Source: Metallyticus violacea
Taxonomy: Eukaryota; Arthropoda; Insecta; Mantodea; Metallyticidae
Assembly (NCBI GenBank): GCA_030762175.1
Contig: CM060834.1
Coordinates: 69,149,001-69,213,000, forward strand
Length of the DNA stretch: 64,000 nucleotides
Direction of reading: 5' to 3'
In this document: positions 47,256 through 59,379 of the stretch, piece after piece
How positions within the stretch are numbered: position 1 is the first letter of the stretch
How the letters are laid out: each line of letters begins with the position of its first letter
Program-made: the position numbers and the translations under genes
The notes under the pieces: model-generated
The model's input: only the letters and a program-made list of their open reading frames with translations
What the model was told of the DNA's origin: nothing
Database searches by the model: none

Positions 47256-48203
47256 ATTATAAACAAAGCTAAAATTACCATATATACAAGTGTTAAAAGC
47301 AATATGACATAATTGTGAGATATGGTAGATCCCTGAATCTGTACAGTAGAAGTTGAGTTATTTAGAGATAGAATTCCTGCATGGACAGTCAGAAATTCTA
47401 GGTGAAATAAAGTCCTTAACAATATAATTAGAGAAATAATGAAGGTAGGACTCAGATATTGTTCAAAATGTGCAAAGGAAAGAGTTGATATGGTATGGGC
47501 ATGCCATATAGAAAAGAAAGACTATCTAAATTAACAATGAATTGGTTTGTCTGAGAGAACAGGTCAACCTAGAGGAACCTGGCTGGCATGAAGAAGTGGC
47601 CAGTGCTACGGAAAGTTGTGAAATGGAGGTTGGCCAGTGGCATGATTAATACAGATGAAACTGGAAAATGGGGAAATATGTTGTAAACTGAAAACAGCAA
47701 CCTCTTAAAAGTGACGTGTTGGGGAGCAAAACTAATTACAAGGAAATGAGAATTGAAAGACAATTTTTCTTTCTTGCCAAAGTTTCTAAAATGCAATAAT
47801 TTGATTTTTCTTGTGAATGTAAAATCTTCATCTATCATTTCTTACATATTTAGTTTTAAACACACTTCCTAAGAAGGAACAACCAAACAATTTACATGGA
47901 TTTAAAACTGACTGCAGCAAAGTCCATTTAACTTGTCTTCTGCAGGAAAAAGTCTACTTCTTGCATCAATACACTGAAATATTAAATTGACAGTATGAAC
48001 CGTATTTCGAATATTGGTAAATAGTAAACATTCATTGCTAAATCTCAGAAATTGTAATATAATTTAGTAGTCATATCTTCAGCAGCCTAGTTTTTTAGAA
48101 GTCACTTTTTCAAAGCAAGTATCATTCTAAAAAAAATGTGGAACAGGAAGTGAGGTTGGTAGTGACAGACTAATTTACAGTATTTAAAGAACAATAAAAT
48201 ATA

Positions 48204-48395
48204 GGATACCTTTGTGGTCTAGTGTTAATCTGGAGGTCCTGGATTTGATTTCCAGTGAGGTCAAACTGTCTGGGTAAGATCCCCCCCCCTCCCCAGTTTT
48301 TCCTTACGCTGAGAAGATGAATGCCAGATAGCTTTAAGGTGCCAAGACTAAGCTCTTTTGTGCCATCATTAATTCATTTTATTTCATTCCATTTA
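48204..48395 (+). mobile_element. SINE C copy 2
   Basis: TTGTGGTCTAGTGTTAATC is the box A region, GGATTTGATTTCCAGTGAGG the box B region, then ATAGCTTTAAGGTGCCAAG and the TTTTATTTCATTCC tail. A C-rich run (near 48,283) lies in the body. The order of blocks matches copy 1 at 15.2 kb. Confidence 0.75.
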
Positions 48396-50498
48396 TAATT
48401 AGTGACACCTACAGTATTACAAATGTCAGGAGAAGATCAGTCAAAGGGACAGTAAATTTTAAAAAATAATTAAATATTTACATCAGAAATTGGTTCTTGA
48501 TACTCACGATGTATTGATATTGGATGATAACCCTGTACATGAGTTCAATACTTTGTTAAAAGAACAATATTCAGTTAATATTGTCAAAAATAGCACATTT
48601 TAAAGTGGTTGCAATAAACATACATCTCAATCATAAGCTTCCAACATCTGTAGGTTCCAAGACATGCTTCAAAGCTTGATCAACTCCATAATAAAACAGT
48701 CCCTTTATATTTCTGTAGATGTTCTGGTGACAGTATGTCTGAACTACAAATTTATTTAAAAATTGCATACTGGGGCAATAAAATATGCTCAGTTGCATTT
48801 TGAAGTACATATTTTGAACATGCTCTTACATTAATTTCTAGCATGATTTTCATTTATTGTAGATGTTGCTTTGCCTACAGAATAACCTCAGTTCTGATTC
48901 TGATCAATAATAAATGAGAATTTCATTAAACATATCATGTAATTCATTGAAGTATTTAATTACAAGTTAACTTATTGTAACAATATTGTACTTAAGCCTC
49001 TTTACTATGAAAGCAGGGTGTTAGTGGGTATAAGGTCCTAAGAAATAAGCAGCTCTCAAGGATAGAAATTTAGCAGAATGGGTTTAAAAAAAAAAAAAAA
49101 GGGAGGAAGGTTTAGTACTGTAGGAAATAAATTGAATGTATAAACTACTTTTAATGTTGTGTTGGATCGGAGCCCGGTCCCCTGGATACTCCAATAGGTA
49201 ACTACTGATGAACTGGGGAGGTGGGCTGAGCCAATCAAATTGGAATACCTTTTGATTGGTGTTAGTGCCTTCTGCAATTGCCGAAGGCACTGTTCCTAAT
49301 TGTTATATTTAAAAGCAATGTTTTTTATTTATATTTTGTTAAAAAAAATTCTATATGTTGATGCATAAGAAATAAATACTACTACTAGTGTGAAAGCTGA
49401 TTTTATGTTTCTATCTAGTTACTTTTAAAACAACTTTGCATTTTATGGGCTACCTAGTCAGATATGAGCGAAATTTGGAACTATTTTCAATTGGTTCTTG
49501 TGTGTGATGGCAATGCCATTTGTAAAAATAGTTTTTTGCAAAATGGAAAATCTCGCATCATTTGTAATAAAAGCAAAAATTTTAAATGCCCGATAGTAAA
49601 ATATACACTCAGTGAGTAATGAAATATAGGTCTAATTTTATATATATATTAATAGTCTCAAAACAATATGAGAAAATTTTTGTTAAATATTGAGATTAAA
49701 AACATATCTAAGTATTGAGTAGTGTGTATGGAGAAAATCTGTTATCAACCCATCTCTAATTATACACATTTTCCTTTAATTTAAAGAACACATTTAGTTT
49801 TTATATATATATTTAGCTGACATTCTACCCAGTTCACATTAGTATAAATGGAATTTTTACATGCTTCGTCTCTGAGCACTGTGAAAATATCCTATAATAA
49901 TAAAGGTCTGTGAGTAATGGAACTAAGACACCCACTATAGGACTGGACAGACAAAAATTTTGTTTACTGCTTTATTCTTAAAGAATTTAGCCTTATGTGA
50001 AGAATATTTTTATAAATGCTAATGCCATATCCAAGTATTCTCATTGTAAAAGAAGTGTACATCATAGCCAGGCATTTTCACTCCATAGAAGCACACATTG
50101 ACTGCTGCATTAATTATAAAAAGTCCATGCTTGCACAAGTAGCTGTGTTAACCACCTTACCCTAGATAAACATGTTATGCTGACAGGAAAGAAACTTTAA
50201 TATTTGGTTGTCATTCTTAGGACTGTCTCAAGGACAAGTTTCCATCGATACATCAGGTAATGTGCCAAGGCCTTCAACTTACATCATGGCACTCCTGCCT
50301 CCTCTTCCATCTTCTAGACTGACATTTCAATTTTCAATTCATAACTCCCTAAGCAGGAGGACTGCAAGCTCCTCAAAAGTTGGATGGCATATTATCATTA
50401 AGTTTCATGTGGCATAAGCCTAAAATTTTACCATGATAACCAGAAGTATAGTTACAGAATGTAAATTCCTTTTACTTTCTTGCTGAACTTATGACACA
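48396..50498. other. AT-rich intergenic sequence with paired hairpins
   Basis: No gene recognised. Two adjacent hairpins at 49,231-49,291 are listed separately. A T/A-rich stretch dominates the rest. Confidence 0.5.
49231..49297 (+). other. Two adjacent hairpins; possible Helitron 3' terminus
   Basis: CCAATCAAA (49,231-49,239) pairs with TTTGATTGG (49,251-49,259). AGTGCCTTC (49,264-49,272) pairs with GAAGGCACT (49,283-49,291). The second hairpin is followed within six bases by CTAA and a T, as in the hairpin-CTRR-T ends of Helitrons. No Rep/helicase coding or 5' TC end was identified, so this is a weak structural call. It could be an unrelated small RNA or chance. Confidence 0.3.
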
Positions 50499-50510
50499 TT
50501 CTTAACACAT

Positions 50511-50748
50511 TTTTTTTTTTTGAATGCTTTATTTATGGACGCTCTTTAACAGCTCAGGTCATCAGCGTCCCATTCAACTCAGGGCGTGAAATGGCCGACA
50601 AATTTTGCTCAGAGGCCTCTCTTTCAGGCTTGAGGTTCTTTTTCGTGTCGTAAATGTACGACACGGGACCCACTGCTTTACTTCCCTTCCGAAGGAAGCC
50701 ATACTTAGGATTTTTATGCCCCGAAAAAATCCATTGGTCCTGGCCGGG
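50511..50748 (-). mobile_element. 5'-truncated SINE A with perfect 12-bp duplication
   Basis: Minus-strand copy from a T tract (50,511) to CTGGCCGGG, where it stops within the tRNA-like head. TTCTTAACACAT occurs at 50,499-50,510 and again at 50,749-50,760, exact over 12 bp. The truncation therefore happened during insertion, as expected from incomplete target-primed reverse transcription. Confidence 0.95.
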
Positions 50749-50760
50749 TTCTTAACACAT

Positions 50761-53700
50761 GAATTTTAACTGTTTACTTAATATGTTTTTTCCAATATAG
50801 AGGGGATGTGGCTGCTAAAAATACATAATTGCTGTAATGCATTTAATTGAAATGGATGAAGAATATTATTACTGTAAACATACAGTAAAAATTAAACAAA
50901 TTTACCATTTGGAAAATACCAAGTTAAGACATATTAAAACCTAATTACATTAGATAATCATCCAAGCATCCAATACTTGGACACTGCATGCATATCAGAA
51001 ATGGACAAATCATCCTGCATTATGAATACTTTCAATACGGAAGCTGTTTCCCTTCTGTATGCATACAAAGAACTATTATTTCTAAGAATAAGAAGTTTTT
51101 TGATACATACAAAGAAATTTATTAAAAAAATCAATCATTTACTCACAAATTTTTCTAGAACTTCATATAAAGGAATGTATCTAGAGCACAGTAGATTAAC
51201 TCTATATACTAAGTTTCAGTTACATCAAGAGAAATATTCATTTATCTCCAGTACACCTATAAAAGTTATAATATAAAACAAAACATTCATAAGTCTTACG
51301 GTTAAGTAGTAAATCTTCACATTTTTTTCTATGGAGAATTATATTAGAGATAAGCGGTTGCAACCACTCCACAATACTGCTGTCTTAAACTGAATAGCTG
51401 GATTGCTGCTTTTATCACAATTATGGCACTAGTACTATTATGTACTACAAGGAAGAGAAGAAGATGAAAAAAAAAAAAAAAAAAAAAACACACCCAGAAA
51501 GGTAAACAAGCTCCAAATGAAATAAAGTTTAAATACAAGTAGTAAATGGTGTAGTTACATTCTTTTGGGTAATTTTCTACAAGTATTGTTTTCATTTTCA
51601 GCTATTTCCAATAATTTTATGCAAGACAAACAAATCTATCTTTGCTCTCTTCTGCCAAAGTGCTATTTGAAACTTTAAGTACAAGTCTCTTGTTAAGCAG
51701 AGATTTGTATAAATTTTGCAAATTGTTATAAAAAATGAGAAATTTTCTTTTAGAATTTAGTAAATTCAGATTAAAATATTGGAAATTATGAATTTCAAGC
51801 TGAATATTTCAGTTATTTCAAACATTTTAAATTCTGCTACAGATGAAATGTAACCAATTTCAATCTGAGGTATATATGAGCATAAAAATATTCTCCATGG
51901 CGAGAGAGAGAAAAGAAATTATGAGTATCCACATGTTATTTTATACATATTCCAAATGGTGCACAATATCAAGCCAGGCATTTTAAAATTCCCACCATTT
52001 GCTTTAAAATGCGCCTTTAATCTAATTAATTTGTTTTTGGAAATTACCCCTACTCTCTAGATATTGAGTCTAAAATGACAGATAATATCTGTATGCTATT
52101 AACTAGTTTTTCTCTACAGGATGTGCAACTATTCTGTACTTCTGAGTTTGTGTTAGAATGCATTGCACTGTTATAAATTCTGTTATTTTGTATGTTTTAA
52201 TGAATGCAAAGTTGAAATTCTAAATTTTATTTTGTATTCAAACCTAAGACTGTCTTAGCACAGCTTATGAAATACTGTCCAATATGTTGCTTCTGCTTAT
52301 ATTTTTTGTTCTATTTTTCATTTGTTTCATGTACCTGTCACAATATTCTATAGCATTATAACCTATTTTGCAAGCTACACAGCTTGAAATAATTATTGCA
52401 AATCTAAGTTTGAATGATATTGGCTGCATTTAGTTTACAGTATTTACAAAAATGAAATGTTCTAGAATAATAATACTAACAATTTAATATTACCTTGCTA
52501 AGCCTGCAAGAGTACAAAAATATGATATGATATATATATATATATATCATTATATAACAGGGAGGGAAGTAAAACCTAAGATGGAAAAATGTTCAAACAC
52601 TGTCACTACCACCCCCTCTTGCTTTTGATGGTTGGATATTTGATTTCTGTTGCCCATGAGTAATAACATTATCCAAAATAAGTCCATGTTATTCTGAAAT
52701 GAAGTCTAATGAACAGTCAACTGTACATGGTTATATTCAAGAATTGTTACTTTATATCTCATTACTTTCACATTACATTTTAACAATTAATTGACCATCT
52801 TCAAGATATATCTTTCAAAAGTTTCAATATCAATTTAGATAACTCCATTTTAACTTTCAAAATAAAAATTAAAAAATATATATATATATAAGACCTATAA
52901 AATTATGAATATAGAAGTAATTAAAAATAATGTATTATAAAATGAAAGCATTTCATGGTTATAGAGAAACAGAATATACCACATAACAGAAATAAACAAC
53001 AACTTTAATATTGAAATTATTGAAAGATATTCTACATGTCCAAGATAATAAAAATTTACAACCAAAATATGAATGGTCTGCCACCATCTGATCTGTAGAC
53101 TAAAAAAGAGCAAAAGTATTTTATAATTATATCATTTAGGAACAAATGACACAACAGAACTTCAACCTGTATTAAATAAAAGTTTAAGGTATGTTTTATT
53201 GAAAAAAGAAATTCTTAATACACTTCGCCAGAGTAATTCAAAGCCAAACCTAAATTTTGGACTAATATTTAAACAAATGCATAACCAAGGTATCAGAGAA
53301 TTGTGCACCCTATCATTCATATTAACTTCTATATAGACACTGCCATTCACAAATGATAAGATGCTTTAAAAAATTGTGTTTTGATAGATAGGAATTGAAC
53401 ATCATAACATTTGTGGATGGCCCACCTGTATTTGCCAATTCAAATTATTTACAAATGCCAATGTTTAAACACGATTGCAAAAGAATACAAACTAAAAATT
53501 TTTGCTAGATAACAAACAACATTGTTACAGGCTTTACAGAAAGCTTTCATAACAGAATGAAAAATTAAATAAATGGCCACATAACAGATAAAGTAGCCAG
53601 CTTCAATTACCAAAACTGTTATAGTATCATAACAAAAGCAATGATAATAATAAATATAGATTACTAATACAATAAATAATATACGGCGAACAATTTTAAA

Positions 53701-55175
53701 ATTTTAAACCCCATGGTTCTGGTGTTACCATATGATATGAGCTGATATAATAAAAAAATAATCATAGCAAACAGATGCACCCAAAATAAAATTACTCTAA
53801 CTTTTAGCAGGGTACTTTACATTAGATTGCAAAAGTGAAGTCTTATTAAATGTTAAATTATATTACCAATATAACTGATAAAATATGACATAAATTGAAA
53901 TGACAAACACATGCTTAGAATGGAAAAAAAGAGAAAGCATAAAAGATATAATTACAATCTACATGGAAGATGAAGCAAATGTTCTTTTCATCTGCTAAGT
54001 TTTGTGAATTTGACAAATTTTGTGGGTGTGCAAAAAGGCTGATGATGTAACCTGAGGGTTTATTATTTTCTTATTTGCCTCACATTTCTGGAATTAATAT
54101 TTTAGAGAAGTTAATGGCATAAGACCTCATGAGTACAGCAGGGATAGAAATTTTTGTGTTGCAATTAAAACATAGTTTACTTCACAAGTTCATAATATAC
54201 TAATTACTAATAAAAATATTGAGCCTTGGGAGAAAAAAAAATGGGGTTAATGGAGCGCAAGATAAAGCTTTTAAGTATCTTGTCACCCCTTTGTTTCGGT
54301 CTCACTTTCTAAAGTATGGCATTGTGAACATATCCAGGTGTGTCAAAGGTATTATCAGGTGGGAATCAAGGCAAATGCATTGTTACTCATTTGAGTATCC
54401 TTCCTTTTCTATGTAGCTGTCAAAGTTAAAGGACTAATTATTAGCTATTAAATTGTACAAAATATATGAAAGAGAAATCATACCTTATGCATCTCATGAC
54501 AACTAAAAGATGCAGATGGGTATTTTGCAATTATATTGTGGTACAGTTTTGTAATATGCAATTTTGGACAAATCTGAAATCTGTATTCTGTTTTAAAGGC
54601 ATTCAACCAAAATTTTACTTATGATAGAAATGAAATTATAAATGCAATCCTTAAAATTTCTCTGTGTTATCAAAATTTAAGTTTCTCATATAACAAATTT
54701 ATGAGGATATCGCTCAAATTTCATTAGTTTAATTAAACTGTGAAAATTCCTACTATTTAAATCTATATTTAAACATAAGTTTTTTATGTATTATAAAAAG
54801 GTCATAATTGAAAAAATGTGATCTTCTGTGTAAAAGCAAAGTCATGTGCTATCATAGTATGAAGTTATAAGAGGAACTTAAAACGAGATAGGACCTGAAA
54901 AAAAGCAATCTTCTCATTTTACTTTAATTAAGTAAAGTTAAAATTAATGTATGAGGAGTTCCCCCCCCCCCAAATCACTTGTCATTTTTATTAGCTTTTC
55001 TGTATTTTGTGTTAATATCTCTTGTTAGGAGATATTAGGAGACACTTTTTCACTTCAATAATATGCAAAACTAATATGTGATATTCAAATTAGATTTCAG
55101 AACTTCCAGTCAACTGATCTACTAATCTTTTTAAAAATTAATTCCAAACTCTGCTTAAGTCACATTCACATTCTA
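50761..55175. other. AT-rich intergenic sequence
   Basis: About 4.4 kb without recognisable genes or repeats, apart from (A)n at 51,467-51,488, (TA)n runs near 52,530-52,545 and 52,878-52,892, and a C run near 54,960. Short open stretches contain many Lys/Ile/Asn codons and look spurious. Confidence 0.5.
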
Positions 55176-55177
55176 GA

Positions 55178-55235
55178 ATATTCCTGGCAGGAATCCAACC
55201 CCAGACAATTCCTCACCTTAACGATCTGTCACCAG
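55178..55235 (-). mobile_element. SINE B head fragment
   Basis: The minus strand reads GGTGACAGATCGTTAAGGTG, then GGGGTTGGATTCCTGCCAGG, matching the SINE B box A and box B region. The body is absent. Confidence 0.6.
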
Positions 55236-55318
55236 TGTTGTACAAATGAATTTGAAATTTAGAGGAAGAGATTAGTTTCACAGTCAGAAAGCTATTAAAA
55301 TAACTGTTTGTCTAGAGG

Positions 55319-55352
55319 CTGAAGAGGGGAGGGATCACTCCTGAAACATGTC
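55319..55352 (+). ncRNA. Hammerhead-ribozyme-like motif 1
   Basis: CTGAAGA (a valid CUGANGA core), then a stem GGGAG/CTCCT, then GAAAC and a tiny palindromic ACATGT closing stem III, then C. That is the element order of a minimal type I hammerhead. One extra base follows the core and stem I is weak, so cleavage activity is uncertain. Confidence 0.5.
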
Positions 55353-55505
55353 CAGTTTTTATGTAAGTGAATGGAGTTAGTGTGAACAAATTTTAGTACA
55401 TTCAATTAAATGTACTTACGAAGCTGTTGACAATGGAGTGGTATATATATAAACAATGTAATACAGTTTTTTTCACACTAACTCCATTCACTTACATAAA
55501 ATTTG

Positions 55506-55541
55506 GACATATGTTTCGGGAGCGAACCCTCCCATCTTCAG
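55506..55541 (-). ncRNA. Hammerhead-ribozyme-like motif 2
   Basis: On the minus strand: CTGAAGA, one extra T, a perfect stem GGGAG/CTCCC around GGTTCG, then GAAAC with ACATATGT as a very short stem III, followed by C (a GUC cleavage triplet). It is the best conserved of the three cores. Stem I pairing beyond the first base is poor. Confidence 0.55.
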
Positions 55542-55610
55542 CCTGTTGACAAACTTTGGTTATATATATATATACCACTCCATTGTCAACAGCTTCATAA
55601 GTACATTTAA

Positions 55611-56811
55611 TTGAAAATAACTGTTAATGCAACTTTTAGCACTAAACAGTTTGATATAAAAGAGAATCTTATAAATGCTTACATTGAATTGCTACTCGAG
55701 TATGGAGTAAAATGGAAGATAAAGTATTGGTGTCTACAAGTTAAATGGGAGGAAAATGAAGAAACATTTTTGGAAGCTTGGTAAATAAATAAATAAAAAT
55801 AGCACAGAAACTTACTGTCAACCAAGTGTGAATCATCATGATTTAACTGATCAAATGAAATACTTTTCCAATCAAATATACTATCATAAACTGAAGACCA
55901 AACAGCAGAACCTTTCATGCAGACAGGAAAATGCAACAACAATCAAGGATGCAAAATCTTAAGAGATCAAAAACCACTAAGTAAAGCTTTCATAAAGAAG
56001 ATGGATACAAATTTCCTTTGTCTCTAACTTTCTGTCTCTGGCCAGCATCTTATATCAATAGGCTGAGGAGTCTCAAGGAATTCCTTAAAATAAATCAAGA
56101 AGTCAAATGTGAAGAAAATTTAATTGAACAAAAAAATGTCGTGAAACATAATAATCATAAAAACTATATAGTCATATTATTCAATAGGAAATATTTATAT
56201 TCATATTTGCCTTCTGCTTTGAATGTAAGAAAATATATTTTATGTAAAGAAGAAAAATAATAAGAATAAATGCACTGAGTTACTTGCCCTCAATGCAAAC
56301 TAAACTAAAAAGGCATGATAAATAAATGAATAAAATAAAGCAAGAGTAAGGAAAAATAGAACTGGCATGTCAGTTGACTAAAGATATCCATAATACGAAA
56401 AATCTCTTTAAATAAAACTAAAATCAGACACACAGTAATCAAACTGGAACATCTCTGTGCTACAGAATGTATGTTTTCAATGAAATTAGCAGAAATAGAA
56501 GAGATAAGAGAAGAAAGAAAGTAATAAAATTTTAGGAAAATCTTGGGACTAATGAAAGGGAAGGGAAAATTTATTAAGGAACAATGAATGTCTCCATAAG
56601 AATACAGAAAGAGAAAGGATGTCAGATAGGAATCAGAAAAAGAAAAATTACATTTTATGTATATTTAATGAGGTTAAATAATAGTAGAATCACAAAACAA
56701 ATTTTAAAAGAACCCACACATGCATATATGTATCACACATATTACATACACACACACAAGAAAGAATGATGATCAGTGGATCAAAAGGATAAGGAAAGAT
56801 ATCAATGAGAA
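55611..56811. other. AT-rich intergenic sequence
   Basis: No gene recognised. An (AC)n-like run lies near 56,745-56,757. Confidence 0.5.
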
Positions 56812-57102
56812 TTGTTGGTTTGGTTTATTTATGAATGCTCTTTAACATCTCAGGTCATCAGTGTCCCATTCAATTCAGGGTGTGAAATGGCCGAATTTTG
56901 CTCAGAGGCCTCTTCTTTCAGGCTTGAGGTTCTTTTTTGTGCCATAAATGGGACATGGGACCCACGGTTTTACTTCCTTTCCAAAGGAATCCATACTTAG
57001 GATTTTTACGCCCAAAGAAATCCATCAATCCTGGCTGGGTTTGAACCCACAATCTTAGTTTGGAAGGCAAATAAGGTTACCACTACACGATCAGGACTGA
57101 CT
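56812..57102 (-). mobile_element. SINE A copy with perfect 13-bp duplication
   Basis: Near-full-length minus-strand copy. ATATCAATGAGAA occurs at 56,799-56,811 and 57,103-57,115. The head is intact in layout, with box B as GGTTTGAACCC. Confidence 0.94.
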
Positions 57103-57249
57103 ATATCAATGAGAAGGGGATAACAAAATATATAATACAGGAGAGAATGATGTTTAGAAGGTCGATATAAATGTATGAAGATTTTCAGATAAAGAAAAGA
57201 AATAACATCTGAGGGAGGAAAAAAGCTATGAACTAAGTGTTCAAACACG

Positions 57250-57420
57250 AGTTTTTAAAAGGAGGCACTCCAGACCTAAGTTTAGAGAGTCTACCTGGCA
57301 TATGCCATTGATGAGGACTGAGGAAAACCTGAAAAATAACTTCAGCGAGGGAAGATGGCCCTGGCAAGGTTTGAACTGCAAACATTCAAATTATTAGTCT
57401 GCAATTTTGATCATGACTTT
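57250..57420 (-). mobile_element. SINE B copy 4, partial
   Basis: On the minus strand it contains TTTTTCAGGTTTTCCTCAGT, TGGCATATGCCAGG and CTAAACTTAGGTCTGGAG, the central body of SINE B. Part of the head is present (AGTTCAAACCTTGCCAGGGC as box B) and the 3' end is missing. Confidence 0.75.
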
Positions 57421-58255
57421 TGTGAACAAAGAGATCAGAAATTAAAAAAAACCAATGACCAAAATGAAACAAATTCTTAACAAAATATAAGTACACTGTC
57501 TGCAAGCAAAGGAGCTTTACAAAATAATGAGATCACAACCAACCAAATCTTAAAGCAGTTTTTACCCTGCAGCAGTGTAAACCTTCACATTGAGATCTAC
57601 CATGCCTATCAGATTTTGTTCTATAAGCTGTCAATTATGATTCATAATGGAACACTCAAGAAAAGTATACATGCCTTATACTGACAGTGAGCCAATACCC
57701 TATATTTCTCATAGATGTTCTTCATTTCAATCTTATGTCCTAAAATTGAAGATTTCTTACCCTTTAATTAGATTATTAATGTATTCCTTCCAAAAAGTTA
57801 ATGTTAATGCTAGATGTTAGATCCCAAGTCACAATGTCCTAATTTAATGAATTTTATAAAGTTGGCTCATTGACTTCAACGCTCATGGTACAATCTGGAG
57901 AGGGTGCTTGGCATTAGCTTGAACTTCTGATCAATTACTCTTTGTTGTTGGTGGTTTGTGTTCATTTGGTGTTGTTTTAAGATAAGTTTACATGCTTTAC
58001 TATGTGAATTTCTTGTATCTTTATTTATGTATTTTGGATACATTTTGAAGCCGGAAATAAGGCTGCCTTTATTAATTTAATTAAAAGGCTGCAGAGTGAT
58101 ATTTATAAAGGCATTATATTTGATAAGGATAATTGTTATGCATATGTATAAGAAAATCATTTTGAGATAGGTATAACAGGAATCGAAGTAATTTGTAACT
58201 TGTAACATACAAAAGGGTTTTGTATACATTTTGTGTAAAACATGCTAGAAAGAGA
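57421..58255. other. AT-rich intergenic sequence
   Basis: No gene or repeat recognised. Confidence 0.5.
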
Positions 58256-59290
58256 TTGTATACCTGACGCCTCTCCACTCACGGACCGCTCCTTAGACAA
58301 GGCTGAAGAAAGGGTAAACTATCTTTTGTTAGGTCACGAACCTTCTACCCGGGAAATACTTAGGAGTTGACAATAAGAGAAACATGTGGCCGTAACGGGA
58401 CAGTATTTAACAAAGTCAGACTTAAAAATATTTTAAGAGAAAATGAAAATGTCAGAACGGAGACGAAAATGTTTTATTACAGGAAAGCCGAAAACACGTG
58501 CGTTATCTCCGGGAACATTTAGAAATCAACAGACTAAGGAAGGCAAAAGATTTTCAATAGAAATCAGAATGTAAGGAAAGGGCCGAAATTTATGACAGCT
58601 TGTTCTGGGAAAATTCAAGTTCGTGGGAAGACGTTAGATCAGGGGGGAAAGAATAATTCTAGCCAATGGTCTTCGGATAAAAGTTAACGAATCAGGAGAA
58701 CTTATTTATAAATAATAATTTTAGGATAACCAATTATGAAAGTACAACACGAAAATAGATAAAATACGAGGGAATTTAATTTAGCGAAAGGCGTGGCGAT
58801 GTAGTAGAAAAACTAGAGTACAGAAGTCAGAGGGGCACTCGGAATTCACGCATTCAGTAGAGACACATTCAGAGGCGCATTTCACACTCGTAGAAGTCGG
58901 ACATTCATAGATTCACATTTAGACATTCAGTAGAAATACATTCACAGATTTACACTCACACATTCATAGATTCAGAGGGACATTCAGACATCCAGATATT
59001 CACTCAGGAAGCCAATCTAAGAGAGTAGCGAAGTCAGCGGCGAACAGTCAGGAAGTATTTTAATGTGAATAAAATATTTTAAACAAGTCAACCTTGTGTA
59101 TTTTTGGGCAACACATTTCTCGTTCCCGTGGATCTATACTGATCCCGAAACACTCCGGTGGACCCTGAGATAAAATTCAACAGAATTGGAGCAAACGACG
59201 TCATCAGTGAGCAGCCCGGGCAGACTTCGAAACCACCATCAGCTCAGCGATCAACTACATCCCCCGAGCACCCAATTCCTGCTCCAATTT
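58256..59290 (+). mobile_element. Possible LTR-retroelement fragment
   Basis: A block with composition unlike its flanks. It starts near TGTATACCTGACGCC, has an internal run of CATTCA/CACATTCA motifs (58,845-59,010), an AATAAA at about 59,070, and a CA-ended boundary near 59,113. Then comes a short open stretch from 59,158 (MDPEIKFNRIGAND) rich in Pro/Ser/Gln. The layout could be an LTR followed by the start of a gag gene. I see no clear primer-binding site, no second LTR and no pol, so this is tentative. Confidence 0.3.
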
Positions 59291-59379
59291 ACACATGCCA
59301 AAAAGACTGTGTATATTTAATGATAAATTACATGAAAAGTACAAATCTTTAAAACAATTCCAATATGAAAATGAAGCAG

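Larger units (their letters stand above)
45440..47700 (+). pseudogene. LINE relic: endonuclease tail, RT and C-terminus
   Basis: Fragments in order on the plus strand: ATKEALG and WWTSEIEIEVKKSSSYIL (45,690-45,800); AEVCKIVTQAKNEIW (about 45,855-45,900); AGGIAPELIKSE (about 46,200); a YDPDNYHGISV block (about 46,345); VFTDLKAYNSIPVKKLFE with a stop inside (about 46,535-46,590); a LHFADD-like region with LGQDLDDVE (about 46,800-46,850); and, after the SINE insertion, VDMVWACHIEKKDYL and ERTGQPRGTWLA (about 47,485-47,590). This order matches RTE- or Outcast-like LINEs. The coding sequence is broken many times and interrupted by (AAT)n at 46,121-46,190 and by SINE B. Confidence 0.75.
55303..55610. 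mobile_element. Penelope-like element terminal repeats in opposite orientations
   Basis: Two terminal-repeat segments of the element whose coding relic lies at 59.4-60.5 kb. On the plus strand: a hammerhead-like core (55,319-55,352), the tail ATGTAAGTGAATGGAGTTAG, then AAGCTGTTGACAATGGAGTG and a TA run. On the minus strand the same blocks recur (tail, core at 55,541-55,506, and the GTTGACAATGGAGTG block at about 55,600-55,571). The order in the window is A, B, inverted A, inverted B, not a simple hairpin. No coding sequence lies between them. Confidence 0.7.
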
